The notes: generated from the sequence alone by a model not told the origin. A stretch of 64,000 nucleotides of DNA from Cellulosimicrobium protaetiae (GCF_009708005.2 NZ_CP052757.1:4464001-4528000), one strand, 5' to 3'; positions 1 through 9,279 are shown, counted from the stretch's first letter. Made by a program: numbers and translations.

Positions 1-376
1 CGAGCTCCTGGATGCCGTGCGTGATCGACACCCCCGCGCCCACGGCGAAGAGCCCGATCGCCGCGAACATCGACCACACGTACGCCTCGCGGCCGAACCC
101 GAGCGGGTGCTCCGCGTCGGCGGGGCGTCGCGAGCGCTTGTCGGCGACGAGCAGGAAGACCTCGTTGCCCGTGTCCGCCCACGAGTGCACCGCCTCGGCG
201 AGCATCGAGGCCGACCCGGTGACGGCCGCGGCGACCGTCTTGGCTCCGGCGATCAGCGCGTTGGCGACGAACGCGACGACGACCGTGACGGTGCTCTCTC
301 CGCCGTCGTCGGGCTTCGCGACGCGTGGGTTGCGCGACTCCGGGAGCGGCGGGGCGGGCGGGCGGGCGTCGGCCAT
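1..376 (-). CDS. Cation diffusion facilitator (CDF) transporter, N-terminal part
   Basis: The gene runs off the left edge, so only about 125 N-terminal residues are visible. They include a membrane segment followed by the motif EAVHSWADTGNE, which matches the metal-site HxxxD signature of transmembrane helix 2 in CDF proteins. A charged loop (DKRSRRPADAEHPLGFGRE) and a second membrane segment follow. CDF proteins export Zn2+, Fe2+, Co2+ or Mn2+ in exchange for protons; the metal cannot be told from this fragment. The start is the ATG at 376. A TAGACC hexamer lies six bases before it and there is no Shine-Dalgarno sequence, so the mRNA may be leaderless. Confidence 0.85.
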   Translation of the reverse strand, partial: MADARPPAPPLPESRNPRVAKPDDGGESTVTVVVAFVANALIAGAKTVAAAVTGSASMLAEAVHSWADTGNEVFLLVADKRSRRPADAEHPLGFGREAYVWSMFAAIGLFAVGAGVSITHGIQEL

Positions 377-476
377 GCTGCCGGTCTACCAGCCGGGCTC
401 ACGGCCCGCGCGCGGAGCCGGTGGCCTCGGCCCTCGGGAGCGCTCGCCGCTCGCGCGGCACGTCCCGTCGGGCGCG

Positions 477-1037
477 TCAGCGCTCCGAGGTCTCAGGCTC
501 CGAGGGCCCGACGTCGCCGGCGGCCGTGTCGGCGGTGTCGGCCAGGTCGGCGTCGCCCGGGCCCGCTGGCTCGGCACCCTCGCGACGCACCGGCCGTTCG
601 GCACTCCGGGCGCCCTCGCGCTCGCCCGCGCCCTCGCGCTCGCCGGAGTCCTCGCGCTCGCCGGAGTCCTCGCGCTCCGCCGCGTCCTGGTCGCGCGTGA
701 GCTCGTCGACGACGAGCAGGTCGGTGCGCACCTTCCCCGTCCGGTACCCGGCGCGACCCACCATGTGCGCCGCGACGGGTGACGTGAGGAGCTGGAAGAT
801 CACGACGAGGAACAGGGTCGCGACGGCGCCCCACGACCGCAGGCGCAGGCTCAGCCCCGCGAGCACGAGGATGAGGCCGAGCACCTGGGGCTTCGTCGCC
901 GCGTGCATGCGGGCCAGCAGGTCGGGGAAGCGGACGACGCCGACCCCCGCCGCGAACGCGAGGAACGCCCCGCTCAGGAGGAAGACCGCCGAGACGACGT
1001 CGGCCGCGGTGTCCCAGACGCTGGTCGCCGGTTCCAT
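477..1037 (-). CDS. mrpG: Mrp Na+/H+ antiporter subunit G
   Basis: This 186-residue protein has three membrane segments in its first 100 residues and the MrpG signature GxVRFPDLLARMHAATKPQ, with a second hallmark stretch around TSPVAAHMVGRAGYRTG. It is the last subunit gene of the mrp operon. Its ATG overlaps the mrpF stop codon by one base (TGATG), so translation is probably coupled. Residues from about 130 on form a charged tail unusual for the family. The tail contains four six-residue repeats of the EREDSG/EREGAG type, encoded by an 18-bp tandem repeat. The antiporter as a whole exchanges cytoplasmic Na+ for protons and supports salt and alkali tolerance. Confidence 0.93.
   Translation of the reverse strand: MEPATSVWDTAADVVSAVFLLSGAFLAFAAGVGVVRFPDLLARMHAATKPQVLGLILVLAGLSLRLRSWGAVATLFLVVIFQLLTSPVAAHMVGRAGYRTGKVRTDLLVVDELTRDQDAAEREDSGEREDSGEREGAGEREGARSAERPVRREGAEPAGPGDADLADTADTAAGDVGPSEPETSER
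613..684 (-). repeat. Four tandem 18-bp units inside mrpG
   Basis: Units start at 613, 631, 649 and 667. The two central units differ at one base and the outer ones at a few more. They keep the reading frame and encode six-residue repeats (E-R-E-x-x-G type) in the MrpG C-terminal tail. Such an in-frame minisatellite can gain or lose units by slippage without disrupting the protein. Confidence 0.85.
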
Positions 1038-1444
1038 CAGCGCACCTCCCCCTCGGGCGTCGTGCCGTGGTGGTCGGCGTCCGACGCACCCTCGCGGTCC
1101 GCGTCCTCGGCCTCCTGGCGTGCGGCGTCCTCCGCCGCGATCTCGTCGGCCGTGCGGATGCGTCCCTCGTCCTCGGGCTCGACCGACGCGAAGCGCGCGA
1201 TGGTCACGGAGCCCACGAACCCGACGAGCGACAGCACCACGAGGATCGGGATGGTGTCCGTGCGCCGCGAGAACGCGGCCTCGAGCGCGATCGCGCCGAC
1301 GAGCGTGGTCGTGAAGACGTCGAGCGCGATCGTGCGGTCGAGCATCGTCGGACCACGCTCGGCCCGCACGGTCGCGAGGGTGGCCCCGGCCGCGAGCAGC
1401 GCGGCGGCCGCGATCACCACGACGAGGTAGACGGTGTCGCTCAT
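1037..1444 (-). CDS. mrpF: Mrp Na+/H+ antiporter subunit F
   Basis: A 135-residue membrane protein with three predicted helices in the first 90 residues and the MrpF signature RAERGPTMLDRTIALDVFT. The family usually measures about 90 residues; the extra 45 form an acidic, charged C-terminal tail similar in style to the tails of MrpC and MrpG here. The ATG at 1444 overlaps the end of mrpE by four bases (ATGA). The stop codon overlaps the mrpG start. Confidence 0.93.
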   Translation of the reverse strand: MSDTVYLVVVIAAAALLAAGATLATVRAERGPTMLDRTIALDVFTTTLVGAIALEAAFSRRTDTIPILVVLSLVGFVGSVTIARFASVEPEDEGRIRTADEIAAEDAARQEAEDADREGASDADHHGTTPEGEVR

Positions 1445-2040
1445 GCCTCGGCCACCTCTCGCGCGGACGGGTCCTGGTAGAGGCCCGCCGCGCGCAGCTC
1501 GTCGTTGGAGGCGAACGCGTGCAGCACGCGCGCCTCCAGGTCGAGCGTGTCCTGACGGACCTTCTCCACGCCCCCGGCGGACTCCACGTCGAGCACGTGC
1601 AGGTAGAGCATCCCGGTGAGGCGGTGCGCCTCGACGACGAGCGACCCCGGCACGAGCGAGGAGAGCTCGGCCGTGATCGTCAGGTAGATGTCCGAGGGGT
1701 TGCGCAGCCGCACGCCGACGACCGCGCCGCGCGGCGTGTGGCGCGGCGTGAGCGCGAGCAGGCTCACCTGGAACGACGCGACGACGAGGTCGGCCACGAA
1801 GCGCGCGACGAGCACGGCGAACGGCCACGGCCGGAACTTCCCCCGTGCCGCGATCGACGGCAGCGGGAAGAACAGGATGACCGCGACGCCGAGCAGGACG
1901 CCCGCGAGGACGTTCCCCCAGGACAGGTCGCCCCAGAGCATGACCCAGACGATCGTCAGCCACAGGATCGTGCGCCACTGCGTGGTGACGCGCGAGAACC
2001 ACCCGGACGCGAGGGCGCGACGGCGCCGGTGCAGGCTCAT
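1441..2040 (-). CDS. mrpE: Mrp Na+/H+ antiporter subunit E
   Basis: A 199-residue protein with two or three N-terminal membrane segments, followed by a cytoplasmic domain with the typical MrpE pattern RNPSDIYLTITAELSSLVPG and a following GMLYLHVLDV strand. Its length is normal for the actinobacterial form. The start overlaps the mrpD stop by four bases. MrpE is needed for full antiporter activity and for assembly of the complex rather than for ion translocation itself (family knowledge). Confidence 0.93.
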   Translation of the reverse strand: MSLHRRRRALASGWFSRVTTQWRTILWLTIVWVMLWGDLSWGNVLAGVLLGVAVILFFPLPSIAARGKFRPWPFAVLVARFVADLVVASFQVSLLALTPRHTPRGAVVGVRLRNPSDIYLTITAELSSLVPGSLVVEAHRLTGMLYLHVLDVESAGGVEKVRQDTLDLEARVLHAFASNDELRAAGLYQDPSAREVAEA

Positions 2041-3626
2041 CCGTCCGTCCCCCCGCCCGTCTCGACGGCGTCGGCGTCACCGGTCGCGACCTCGACCGAC
2101 TCGCCCTGCCCACGGTCGGAGTCGCCCGGGAACACGGCGTCGACGTACGTGTGCCCGTCGAGCAGGGTCGCGGCAGCGCGCTCGGTGTACGAGTAGAGCG
2201 GGCCCGCGACCACGGTGAGCGCGAGGCCGAACGCGACGAGCGCCGTCGCCGGCCCGACCATGCCGCGCGGGAGGCGCGTGTCCGCGGGGATCTCGACGGG
2301 CGCCGTCTGCCAGAACGCCTTGTTCCACGCCTTGACGATCGCGTAGAGCGTGAGCAGCGACGTGACGACCGACCCGACGACGAGCGCCCACGCGAGCGGG
2401 GTGCCCTGCGCGACGCCCTCCTCCAGGAGCCCGACCTTGCCGAGGAAGCCCGACAGCGGCGGGATGCCGGCGAGGTTCATCGCGGGGATGAAGAACAGGA
2501 TCGCCAGGCCGGGCGCGAGCTTGGCGAGCCCGCCGAGCCGGTCGAGCGACGTCGACCCGCCGCGGCGCTCCACGAGCCCGACGACGAGGAACAGCGTCGT
2601 CTGGACGGTGATGTGGTGCACGACGTAGAAGATCGCGGCGGCCATGCCCGGCTCGGACGCGAGCGCGATGCCGAAGATCATGTAGCCGATGTGGCTCACG
2701 AGCGTGAACGACAGGAGTCGCTTGATGTCGTTCTGCGCGACGGCACCGAGGATCCCGACGACCATCGTGAGCAGCGCGAGCCACATGAGCACGTCGTCGA
2801 CCACGCTGTCCTCGGGGAACAGCAGCGTCTGCGTGCGGATGATCGCGTAGACGCCCACCTTGGTGAGCAGGCCGGCGAACACCGCCGTGACGGGCGCGGG
2901 CGCGGTCGGGTAGGAGTCGGGCAGCCACGCGGACAGCGGGAAGATGGCCGCCTTGATGCCGAACGCGAGGAGCAGCAGGAGCTGGATGGCGAGCGCCGTG
3001 CCCGGGTCGATCTCGGCGTAGCGCTCGGAGAGCTGGGCCAGGTTGACCGTGCCCGTCGCCGCGTACGTCAGCGCGATGGCGACGAGGAAGACGATGGACG
3101 ACAGCAGCGCCACGACGACGTAGATCGACCCCGCCCGGATGCGCTCGCCCGTCCCGCCGAGCGTGAGGAGCACGTAGCTTGCGGCGAGGAAGATCTCGAA
3201 CCCGACGTAGAGGTTGAACAGGTCACCCGAGAGGAACGCGTTGAACACGCCCGCCGCGAGCACCATGAACGTCGGGTGGTAGATCGCGACCGGCGCCTCC
3301 TCGTCGCCGTCCGCGACGCCCTGTGCGAGCGAGTACAGCAGGACGCACAGCATGACGAAGCTCGACACGACGAGCATGAGGGACGAGAGCCGGTCCGCGA
3401 CGAGGTCGATCCCGACCGGGGCCGCCCAGCCGCCGACGTCGACGACGATCGGGCCCGAGTCCGCCGCGACGAGGAGACCGACCGACGCCGCGAGGACGAG
3501 CGCGAGCGCGGCCACGGTGATGATCCGCTGCGCGCGCGGGTGGCGCCAGAGCGCGAGCGCGAGACCGGCCGCGACGAGCGGCAGGACCACGGGGAGCGGG
3601 ACGAGCACCGCGGCGGTGAGGCTCAT
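2037..3626 (-). CDS. mrpD: Mrp Na+/H+ antiporter subunit D
   Basis: A 529-residue polytopic protein of the proton-translocating family shared with the NuoL/M/N subunits of complex I. Recognisable stretches are the GDLFNLYVGFEIFL segment, which carries the conserved glutamate, and the WLPDSYPTAPAPVTAVFAGL loop. The FTLVSHIGYMIFG helix follows. The ATG at 3626 overlaps the end of mrpC by four bases. Residues after about 495 form a polar, acidic tail. MrpD and MrpA are thought to supply the proton and sodium channels of the antiporter. Confidence 0.95.
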   Translation of the reverse strand: MSLTAAVLVPLPVVLPLVAAGLALALWRHPRAQRIITVAALALVLAASVGLLVAADSGPIVVDVGGWAAPVGIDLVADRLSSLMLVVSSFVMLCVLLYSLAQGVADGDEEAPVAIYHPTFMVLAAGVFNAFLSGDLFNLYVGFEIFLAASYVLLTLGGTGERIRAGSIYVVVALLSSIVFLVAIALTYAATGTVNLAQLSERYAEIDPGTALAIQLLLLLAFGIKAAIFPLSAWLPDSYPTAPAPVTAVFAGLLTKVGVYAIIRTQTLLFPEDSVVDDVLMWLALLTMVVGILGAVAQNDIKRLLSFTLVSHIGYMIFGIALASEPGMAAAIFYVVHHITVQTTLFLVVGLVERRGGSTSLDRLGGLAKLAPGLAILFFIPAMNLAGIPPLSGFLGKVGLLEEGVAQGTPLAWALVVGSVVTSLLTLYAIVKAWNKAFWQTAPVEIPADTRLPRGMVGPATALVAFGLALTVVAGPLYSYTERAAATLLDGHTYVDAVFPGDSDRGQGESVEVATGDADAVETGGGTDG

Positions 3627-4231
3627 CGCGGCTCCTTCCCGTCGTCGCTGCGGTCGTCCGGTCGTGGGTGGTCCGGGCGGTCGCGCCGGGCGTCGCCGTC
3701 GTGCCCCGCGGTCCGGGGCGCCGGGGACGACGGCGGTTCCTGCCCGTCGGTGATCCCGTCGCCGTCGCCGTCGGTCTCGTCGCGGACCTCGGCGGCCTCG
3801 TCGTCCAGGCTGGCGCCGCTCTCCTCCGTGTCCGCGTCCTCGAACGCGGGGGCGTTGCGCGCGGCGTGCCGCGCGACGCGGCGGTCCTCGAGGTCGTCCT
3901 GCACCTCGTCGTGGCCGTGCAGCTGCCACGACCGGTAGGCCATCGCGAGCACGAACGCCGTGATGCCGAGCGTGATGACGATCGCGGTGAGCACCATCGC
4001 CTGCACGAGCGGGTCGCTCATCTCGTCCTCGGGAGTCGTACCGATGAGGGGCGCTCCCCCGGCGCGCCCGCCCGCGACGAGGAACAGCAGGTTCGCGCCG
4101 TTGCCCATGAGGATGAACCCGAGCAGGACGCGCGTGAGGCTGCGCTCGAGCAGCAGGTAGACGCCCGCCGCGAAGAGCACGCCGATCGCGAGCACGAGGA
4201 CGACGCTCGGGGTCATGTCGATGACGTTCAC
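3623..4231 (-). CDS. mrpC: Mrp Na+/H+ antiporter subunit C
   Basis: A 202-residue protein. Residues 1-125 form the NuoK-like three-helix unit with the motif LLGFILMGNGANLLFL and the second-helix stretch DPLVQAMVLTAIVITLGITAF. The remaining 75 residues are a highly charged, D/E/R-rich tail that is not part of the family core. The start overlaps the mrpA stop by four bases, continuing the chain of ATGA junctions that links the whole operon. Confidence 0.94.
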   Translation of the reverse strand: MNVIDMTPSVVLVLAIGVLFAAGVYLLLERSLTRVLLGFILMGNGANLLFLVAGGRAGGAPLIGTTPEDEMSDPLVQAMVLTAIVITLGITAFVLAMAYRSWQLHGHDEVQDDLEDRRVARHAARNAPAFEDADTEESGASLDDEAAEVRDETDGDGDGITDGQEPPSSPAPRTAGHDGDARRDRPDHPRPDDRSDDGKEPR

Positions 4232-7200
4232 CGGCGGCCACCCCCGATCGAGTCGGGCTCCATGGCCTCGAACGGCCCGGTGTCCTCGCCCGGCTCGCGC
4301 CCGGCGGCGGCGCGCTCGGTGTGCCGGTCGATCTCCGCCCCGAGGGTGCGCAGGATGTCGAGGACGAGCCCCACGACGACGAGGAAGACGCCGACGTCGA
4401 AGAACAGCGACGTGACGAGATGGATCTCGCCCACGAGAGGCAGCGTGATGTCGTAGGCGTCGCTGCCGAGTACGTTGCCGGTGAGCAGGAACGCGACGAG
4501 CCCCACGCCCGCGGACAGGAAGAGGCCCGTGCCCAGCAGCAGACCGGGGTGCACCGGCGCGGCCTCCCCGAGCTCGTACCGGCCGCCCGCGAGGTACCGC
4601 ACGATGAGCGCGATCCCGACGACGAGCCCGGCCGCGAACCCGCCGCCCGGCGCGTTGTGGCCCGAGAACAGCAGGAAGAGCGCGAACACGATCATCGCGT
4701 GGAACAGCACGCGCGTGACGACCTCGAAGATCACGGAGCGTCTCTGGGGCGCGAGCGTACGGCCCGCGCTGAGCCAGACGAGCATGCGCGGCTGGTCCTT
4801 CTCGGTGACCCCGCGGCGACGGAGCGCGGCACCGGGGTCGTCACTCTCGCTCCACACGCCCGAGCCCGAGCCCGAGGAGGTCGTGGCGGGCCTGGCCCCC
4901 GACGCCCGCAGGATCTCGCCGCTGCGCGTGCGCAGGAACACGAGGGACGCCACGCCTGTGGCCGCCGCCAGGAGGACGGAGATCTCGCCCATCGTGTCCC
5001 ACGCGCGGATGTCGACGAGGGTCACGTTGACGATGTTCTTGCCGTGGCCGTACTCGTACGCCTCGGCCGGGAAGTCGACCGAGATCGGCGTCGCGACCCG
5101 GGCGAGCGGTGCCACGACCGCGAAGCCCATCATGACCACGGCCACGGCCAGGCCGATGCCCAGGCGCACCCACCGGCTCGCGGCGAGCGGCCGGTTGGAG
5201 AAGTAGGCGGGCAGGCGGCGCAGCACGAGCACCATGACGACGAGCGTGATCGTCTCGACGAGGACCTGCGTGAGCGCGAGGTCGGGCGCACCGTGCAGGA
5301 GGAAGAGGACGGCGTTGCCGTACCCCGCGATGCCGACGAGGATCACGGCCTTGAGGCGGCGGCGCGAGCGCGCGGCGAGGATCGACGCGACGCTGATCGC
5401 CGCCACGGCGACGAGCTGCGCGGGCCGGTCCCAGGCCTTGAGCTGCTCGGGCCACGCCGTCTGCACGACCATGACGAGGCCCGGGCCCAGCACGAGGACG
5501 ACGAGGATCGCGCCCAGGTAGAAGGGCAGCGAACCACGCTGCGTCACGGCCGTGACGTCGGCGGCGAGGTCGTCGAGCTTGCGCATGACCCTGCGGTAGG
5601 TGACGTCCGCCTCGGGCCCCGTCCACAGCGAGGCCTGGAAGCGCTCGACGCGCGCGCGCTGCCAGAACAGGACGACGCCGACCGCGAGCACGAGGACGGT
5701 GAGCGCGAGCGCGGGCGTGAACCCGGCCCAGAGCACGAGGTGGCCGGGCTCGCCCGCGGGGTACGTGTCCGCGTAGGGGGCGAGCAGGTCCTCGCCGAAG
5801 TGCGGCACGAGCGCCGTCGCGAGACCGAGGACGGCGAGCACGACGGCCGGCCCGACGAGCAGCACCGGCTGGCGGTGGATGCGGGCCGGGTCGATCTGCG
5901 GCTCCTCGGCCTCGACCGCGGGGCGTCGCGCGGCAGGGCCCCGCAGGTCCACGTGCTCGTTGGCGCGGGCCGGGTGCGTGCCCAGGTGCGGCTTGGACGC
6001 GAACGCGCCCCACCAGAAGCGCAGGCCGTAGGCGACCGTGAACATGGACCCGACGACGACCGACCACAGGACCACCGTGTCGACCCAGACCGGGCCCTCG
6101 CCGTGCAGCAGCGACTCGAGCGCGGCCTCCTTCGCGACGTAGCCCGCGAAGGGCGGCAGCCCGATCATCGACGCCGTCGCGAGCCCGCCCGCGACCGCCG
6201 TCCACGGCAGCGCCTTGCCGACGCCCGTCAGACGGCGCAGGTCGCGCGTGCCGGTCGCGGCGTCGACGACGCCGACCACGAGGAACAGCGACGCCTTGAA
6301 CATCGCGTGCGCGCCGATCATCGCGAGCCCGGCGAGCGCGGCCCCGCGCGTGCCGAGCCCGACGAGCAGGATGATGAGACCGAGCTGGCTCACGGTGCCG
6401 AACGCGAGCACGAGCTTGAGGTCGTACTGGCGCAGCGCGCGGTAGCCGCCGACGAGCAGCGTGCCCGCACCGAGCGCGATGACCATGGTCCGCCACACGG
6501 TCGTGTCGGAGTAGGCGGGTGCGAACCGCGCGACGAGGTAGACACCGGCCTTCACCATCGCGGCCGCGTGCAGGTAGGCGCTCACCGGGGTGGGCGCCGC
6601 CATCGCGGCGGGGAGCCAGAAGTGCAGCGGGACGAGCGCGGACTTGCTCGCCGCCCCGACGAGGAGGCACACGATCGCGGCGGTCACGGCGCCGCCCGTC
6701 GGCGGGTCCGCGATGACCTCGGACATGCGGAACGTCCCGCCCTGCACCCCGAGGATCACGACCCCCACGAGCATGGCCAGGCCGCCCGCGGTGGTGAGGA
6801 TGATTGCCTGCATCGCGGCGCGACGGCTCGCCTTGCGGTCGGCGTAGTGGCCGATGAGCAGGTAGGAGAAGACGGTCGTGAGCTCCCAGAACACGAACAG
6901 GAGCAGCATGTCGTCCGCCGTGACGAGCCCGACCATGGCCCCGGCGAACGCCGTGAGCACGCCGCCGAACCGGCGCAGACCCTGCGCGGTGGGCGAGAAG
7001 TAGGCCGAGCAGTAGACCAGGACGAGCGCACCGACACCGCCGACGAGCAGCAGCATGAGCCACGTCAGCGTGTCCATGCGGAAGGCGAGCTCGAGCCCGA
7101 GGCCGGGAACCCACTCGAGGACCTGCGTCGGGTGCTCCCCCGACATCACCCGGTCCGTCCAGGCGAGCGCGTACACGGCCGCCGACGCGGGCGCGAGCGC

Positions 7201-7290
7201 CAGCACGAGGAACGCCCGGCGGCCGAGGAACGAGACGAGTGCGGGCGCGCCCAGTGCCATCACGAGATGAGCAAGGAGCACGTAGAGCAC
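4228..7290 (-). CDS. mrpA: Mrp Na+/H+ antiporter subunit A fused to subunit B
   Basis: A 1020-residue membrane protein. The N-terminal half is a NuoL-like antiporter module (DDMLLLFVFWELTTVFSYLL; FWLPAAMAAPTPVSAYLHAA). A transition region near 600-800 carries the DUF4040-like segment GAPDLALTQVLVETITLVV. The last 170 residues are MrpB (SGHNAPGGGFAAGLVVG). No separate mrpB exists, so A and B are one polypeptide, as is common in actinobacteria. The start is GTG at 7290, preceded by GGAG. A TAAAAT hexamer at 7428-7433 on this strand is the best -10 candidate for the operon, giving a leader of about 130 nt. Confidence 0.95.
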   Translation of the reverse strand: MLYVLLAHLVMALGAPALVSFLGRRAFLVLALAPASAAVYALAWTDRVMSGEHPTQVLEWVPGLGLELAFRMDTLTWLMLLLVGGVGALVLVYCSAYFSPTAQGLRRFGGVLTAFAGAMVGLVTADDMLLLFVFWELTTVFSYLLIGHYADRKASRRAAMQAIILTTAGGLAMLVGVVILGVQGGTFRMSEVIADPPTGGAVTAAIVCLLVGAASKSALVPLHFWLPAAMAAPTPVSAYLHAAAMVKAGVYLVARFAPAYSDTTVWRTMVIALGAGTLLVGGYRALRQYDLKLVLAFGTVSQLGLIILLVGLGTRGAALAGLAMIGAHAMFKASLFLVVGVVDAATGTRDLRRLTGVGKALPWTAVAGGLATASMIGLPPFAGYVAKEAALESLLHGEGPVWVDTVVLWSVVVGSMFTVAYGLRFWWGAFASKPHLGTHPARANEHVDLRGPAARRPAVEAEEPQIDPARIHRQPVLLVGPAVVLAVLGLATALVPHFGEDLLAPYADTYPAGEPGHLVLWAGFTPALALTVLVLAVGVVLFWQRARVERFQASLWTGPEADVTYRRVMRKLDDLAADVTAVTQRGSLPFYLGAILVVLVLGPGLVMVVQTAWPEQLKAWDRPAQLVAVAAISVASILAARSRRRLKAVILVGIAGYGNAVLFLLHGAPDLALTQVLVETITLVVMVLVLRRLPAYFSNRPLAASRWVRLGIGLAVAVVMMGFAVVAPLARVATPISVDFPAEAYEYGHGKNIVNVTLVDIRAWDTMGEISVLLAAATGVASLVFLRTRSGEILRASGARPATTSSGSGSGVWSESDDPGAALRRRGVTEKDQPRMLVWLSAGRTLAPQRRSVIFEVVTRVLFHAMIVFALFLLFSGHNAPGGGFAAGLVVGIALIVRYLAGGRYELGEAAPVHPGLLLGTGLFLSAGVGLVAFLLTGNVLGSDAYDITLPLVGEIHLVTSLFFDVGVFLVVVGLVLDILRTLGAEIDRHTERAAAGREPGEDTGPFEAMEPDSIGGGRR

Positions 7291-7427
7291 GGGCCGCTCC
7301 GTCCGGGTCGGGGGCGGGGTGGGCGGGGTCGAGCGTCGAACCTGGTGAACTTGTCAGCACCGGCCGCCGACGGAGGGGAGCCGCGGGCACGACGGTGCAC
7401 GGCGCCGGCGAGGCCGGGCCGAGAACC

Positions 7428-7433
7428 ATTTTA
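7428..7433 (-). promoter_or_regulatory. Putative -10 element of the mrp operon
   Basis: TAAAAT on the minus strand lies in the only AT-rich patch of the 205-bp gap upstream of mrpA. No convincing -35 hexamer is present at 16-18 bp. The rest of the gap (7291-7495) shows no gene and no strong hairpin. Confidence 0.4.
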
Positions 7434-7495
7434 CCGACCGCTCAGCCGTGCAGCGGTCCCGTGGGTCCGTTCGTGACCGATTCCTCAGTCTCCCG

Positions 7496-8569
7496 TCACA
7501 GATCCTCGGGGTCCACGAGGAACTCGGCCTCGTCCGCGATCTCGCCCCCGACAGCGTCGTGCAGCGTGCGCACGACGTGCGCGACGACCTCCGCCGCACG
7601 CTTGCGCGCGACCTGGTGGTCGAGCGACGGCTGCTCCTGCTGCGACTCGACGAGGTCGCGCGGCTCCCACCGCACGCGGTAGCTCACGGCGCCGTCCACG
7701 GTCCACGGCAGGCCGCGCAGCAGGAGCGGCAGCGCCTCCTCGCCCCCCACCTCGACCGCGACGAGGCCGTCCATGCCGAGGTCGACGATCAGGCCGTAGC
7801 CGTCGAGGACGGCCCCCGTCGTGAGCGCCTTGATGTCGACGTCGTCCGCGGCGGCGTGGAGCGCGCGCCGCAGGGCGGGGTCCATCTTCTCCCCCGGGTA
7901 CAGCGGGAGGTCGGCGATGCCCTTCGGGGGGCCCTCGTACGACTTCCCCTCCGTCGCGAGCCGCGTGCGGGGGTTCTGCCGGGCGACCAGTGACAGCGCG
8001 GCGTTCGGGTCCAGCCAGACGTCCGAGTACAGCGTCATGTCGACCGCGACGCCCGGGTCGGGCGTGAGGACGACGCCGGGGCCGGCGGGGTTCCCGACGT
8101 CGGTCCGCACGGACCCGCCGAGGCGGCGTGCCGCGGCGACGAGGAACGCGACCACCCGCTCCTCCTCGCGCACCGGGAGCCCGCCGGGGAACGCACGGCC
8201 GATCCCGTCGCGGTCGCCGCCGCCCGGGTAGGGGACGTCCCCGCGCTCACGCGGGCACACGACGTCGAACACGAAGGACGTGCCGGGCGGGAGCCCCGCC
8301 CCGGGGCCGGCGTACGGCCCGGCGAGCGTGGTGTGCCGCGACGTGCGCAGCACACCCGGCTCGCTCCCCGCGGCGGTGCGCGCGGGCGGCACGAGCGGTT
8401 CCGTGCCCTCCGGCGCGACGTCCCAGCGGGCACCCGCGAACCGGGAGAGCGCGAGCGTCTCGACCTCGTCGACGACGACGTCGGCCGGGAGCCCGAGCAG
8501 GTGCCGCGCCTGGTAGGACTGCGCGGCGCCGGGCCCGTCGGGGTGCGGCAGGGGCGGGAGCGGGCTCAT
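7496..8569 (-). CDS. Conserved protein of unknown function
   Basis: A 357-residue soluble protein that I do not recognise. It has no signal peptide, membrane segment or known catalytic motif. Its sequence is balanced alpha/beta with conserved-looking stretches such as LYSDVWLDPNAALSL, LPLYPGEKMDP and YRVRWEPRDLVESQ. The start is the ATG at 8569, preceded by GAGGAA at a spacing of four; in-frame codons further upstream overlap dcd and are not used. It lies 59 bp downstream of dcd on the same strand and could be cotranscribed with it. Confidence 0.75.
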   Translation of the reverse strand: MSPLPPLPHPDGPGAAQSYQARHLLGLPADVVVDEVETLALSRFAGARWDVAPEGTEPLVPPARTAAGSEPGVLRTSRHTTLAGPYAGPGAGLPPGTSFVFDVVCPRERGDVPYPGGGDRDGIGRAFPGGLPVREEERVVAFLVAAARRLGGSVRTDVGNPAGPGVVLTPDPGVAVDMTLYSDVWLDPNAALSLVARQNPRTRLATEGKSYEGPPKGIADLPLYPGEKMDPALRRALHAAADDVDIKALTTGAVLDGYGLIVDLGMDGLVAVEVGGEEALPLLLRGLPWTVDGAVSYRVRWEPRDLVESQQEQPSLDHQVARKRAAEVVAHVVRTLHDAVGGEIADEAEFLVDPEDL

Positions 8570-8628
8570 GCTGTTCCTCGGGGTCGACGGGTACGTCCGG
8601 CTGCGGCGTCCGGCGCGGCGGGCCGCGC

Positions 8629-9204
8629 TCAGACGTCGGTGCGGTGGAAGCTCTGCCACGATCGGGAGGCCGTCGGGCCGCGCTGACCCTGGTAGCGGGA
8701 GCCGTAGACGCTCGAGCCGTACGGGTTCTCGGCCGGCGACGAGAGCCGGAAGAAGCACAGCTGCCCGATCTTCATGCCCGGCCACAGCGTGATCGGCAGC
8801 GTCGCGACGTTGCTCAGCTCGAGCGTCACGTGACCGGAGAAGCCGGGGTCGATGAACCCGGCGGTGGAGTGCGTGAGCAGGCCCAGGCGGCCGAGGCTCG
8901 ACTTGCCCTCGAGGCGCGCGGCGACGTCGTCGGGCAGGGTCACCGTCTCGAACGTCGACCCGAGCACGAACTCGCCCGGGTGCAGCACGAACGGCTCCGC
9001 CGGGTCGACCTCGACGAGGCGCGTGAGGTCCGGCTGGTCCTGCGACGGGTCGATGAACGGGTACTTGTGGTTGTCGAACAGCCGGAAGAACCGGTCCAGG
9101 CGCACGTCGATGCTCGACGGCTGGAGCATCGCCGGGTCGTACGGCTCGAGCCGGACGCGCCCGGCGTCGAGCTCGCCTCTGATGTCACGGTCGGAGAGCA
9201 GCAC
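8629..9204 (-). CDS. dcd: dCTP deaminase, probably bifunctional (dUMP-forming)
   Basis: A 191-residue protein of the trimeric dUTPase/dCTP deaminase superfamily. It shows the dCTP deaminase signature [24 protein letters not shown] with the catalytic glutamate after the aromatic/gly region, and the C-terminal stretch [12 protein letters not shown] that closes over the nucleotide. The enzyme deaminates dCTP to supply dUTP/dUMP for dTMP synthesis. Actinobacterial members such as that of Mycobacterium tuberculosis also hydrolyse dUTP; the same is likely here. The start is a GTG six bases after a TAGCGT hexamer with no Shine-Dalgarno, consistent with a leaderless mRNA. Confidence 0.95.
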   Translation of the reverse strand: MLLSDRDIRGELDAGRVRLEPYDPAMLQPSSIDVRLDRFFRLFDNHKYPFIDPSQDQPDLTRLVEVDPAEPFVLHPGEFVLGSTFETVTLPDDVAARLEGKSSLGRLGLLTHSTAGFIDPGFSGHVTLELSNVATLPITLWPGMKIGQLCFFRLSSPAENPYGSSVYGSRYQGQRGPTASRSWQSFHRTDV

Positions 9205-9210
9205 GGGCCC

Positions 9211-9216
9211 ACGCTA
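9211..9216 (-). promoter_or_regulatory. -10 element of leaderless dcd
   Basis: TAGCGT on the minus strand ends six bases before the dcd GTG. This spacing puts the transcription start at the start codon itself. No good -35 hexamer is visible, as is usual for this promoter type. Confidence 0.55.
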
Positions 9217-9279
9217 GCCGACGCCGGACCCGGCCCGGACCGGGTGCCGAACCCTGGATCCGTGCTCACCCCGCGCCGT

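Noticed and set aside
4321-7476. Long open frame on the plus strand opposite mrpA
   Set aside because: The opposite strand encodes recognisable MrpA/MrpB domains along the same stretch; this frame has no domain and no ribosome site.
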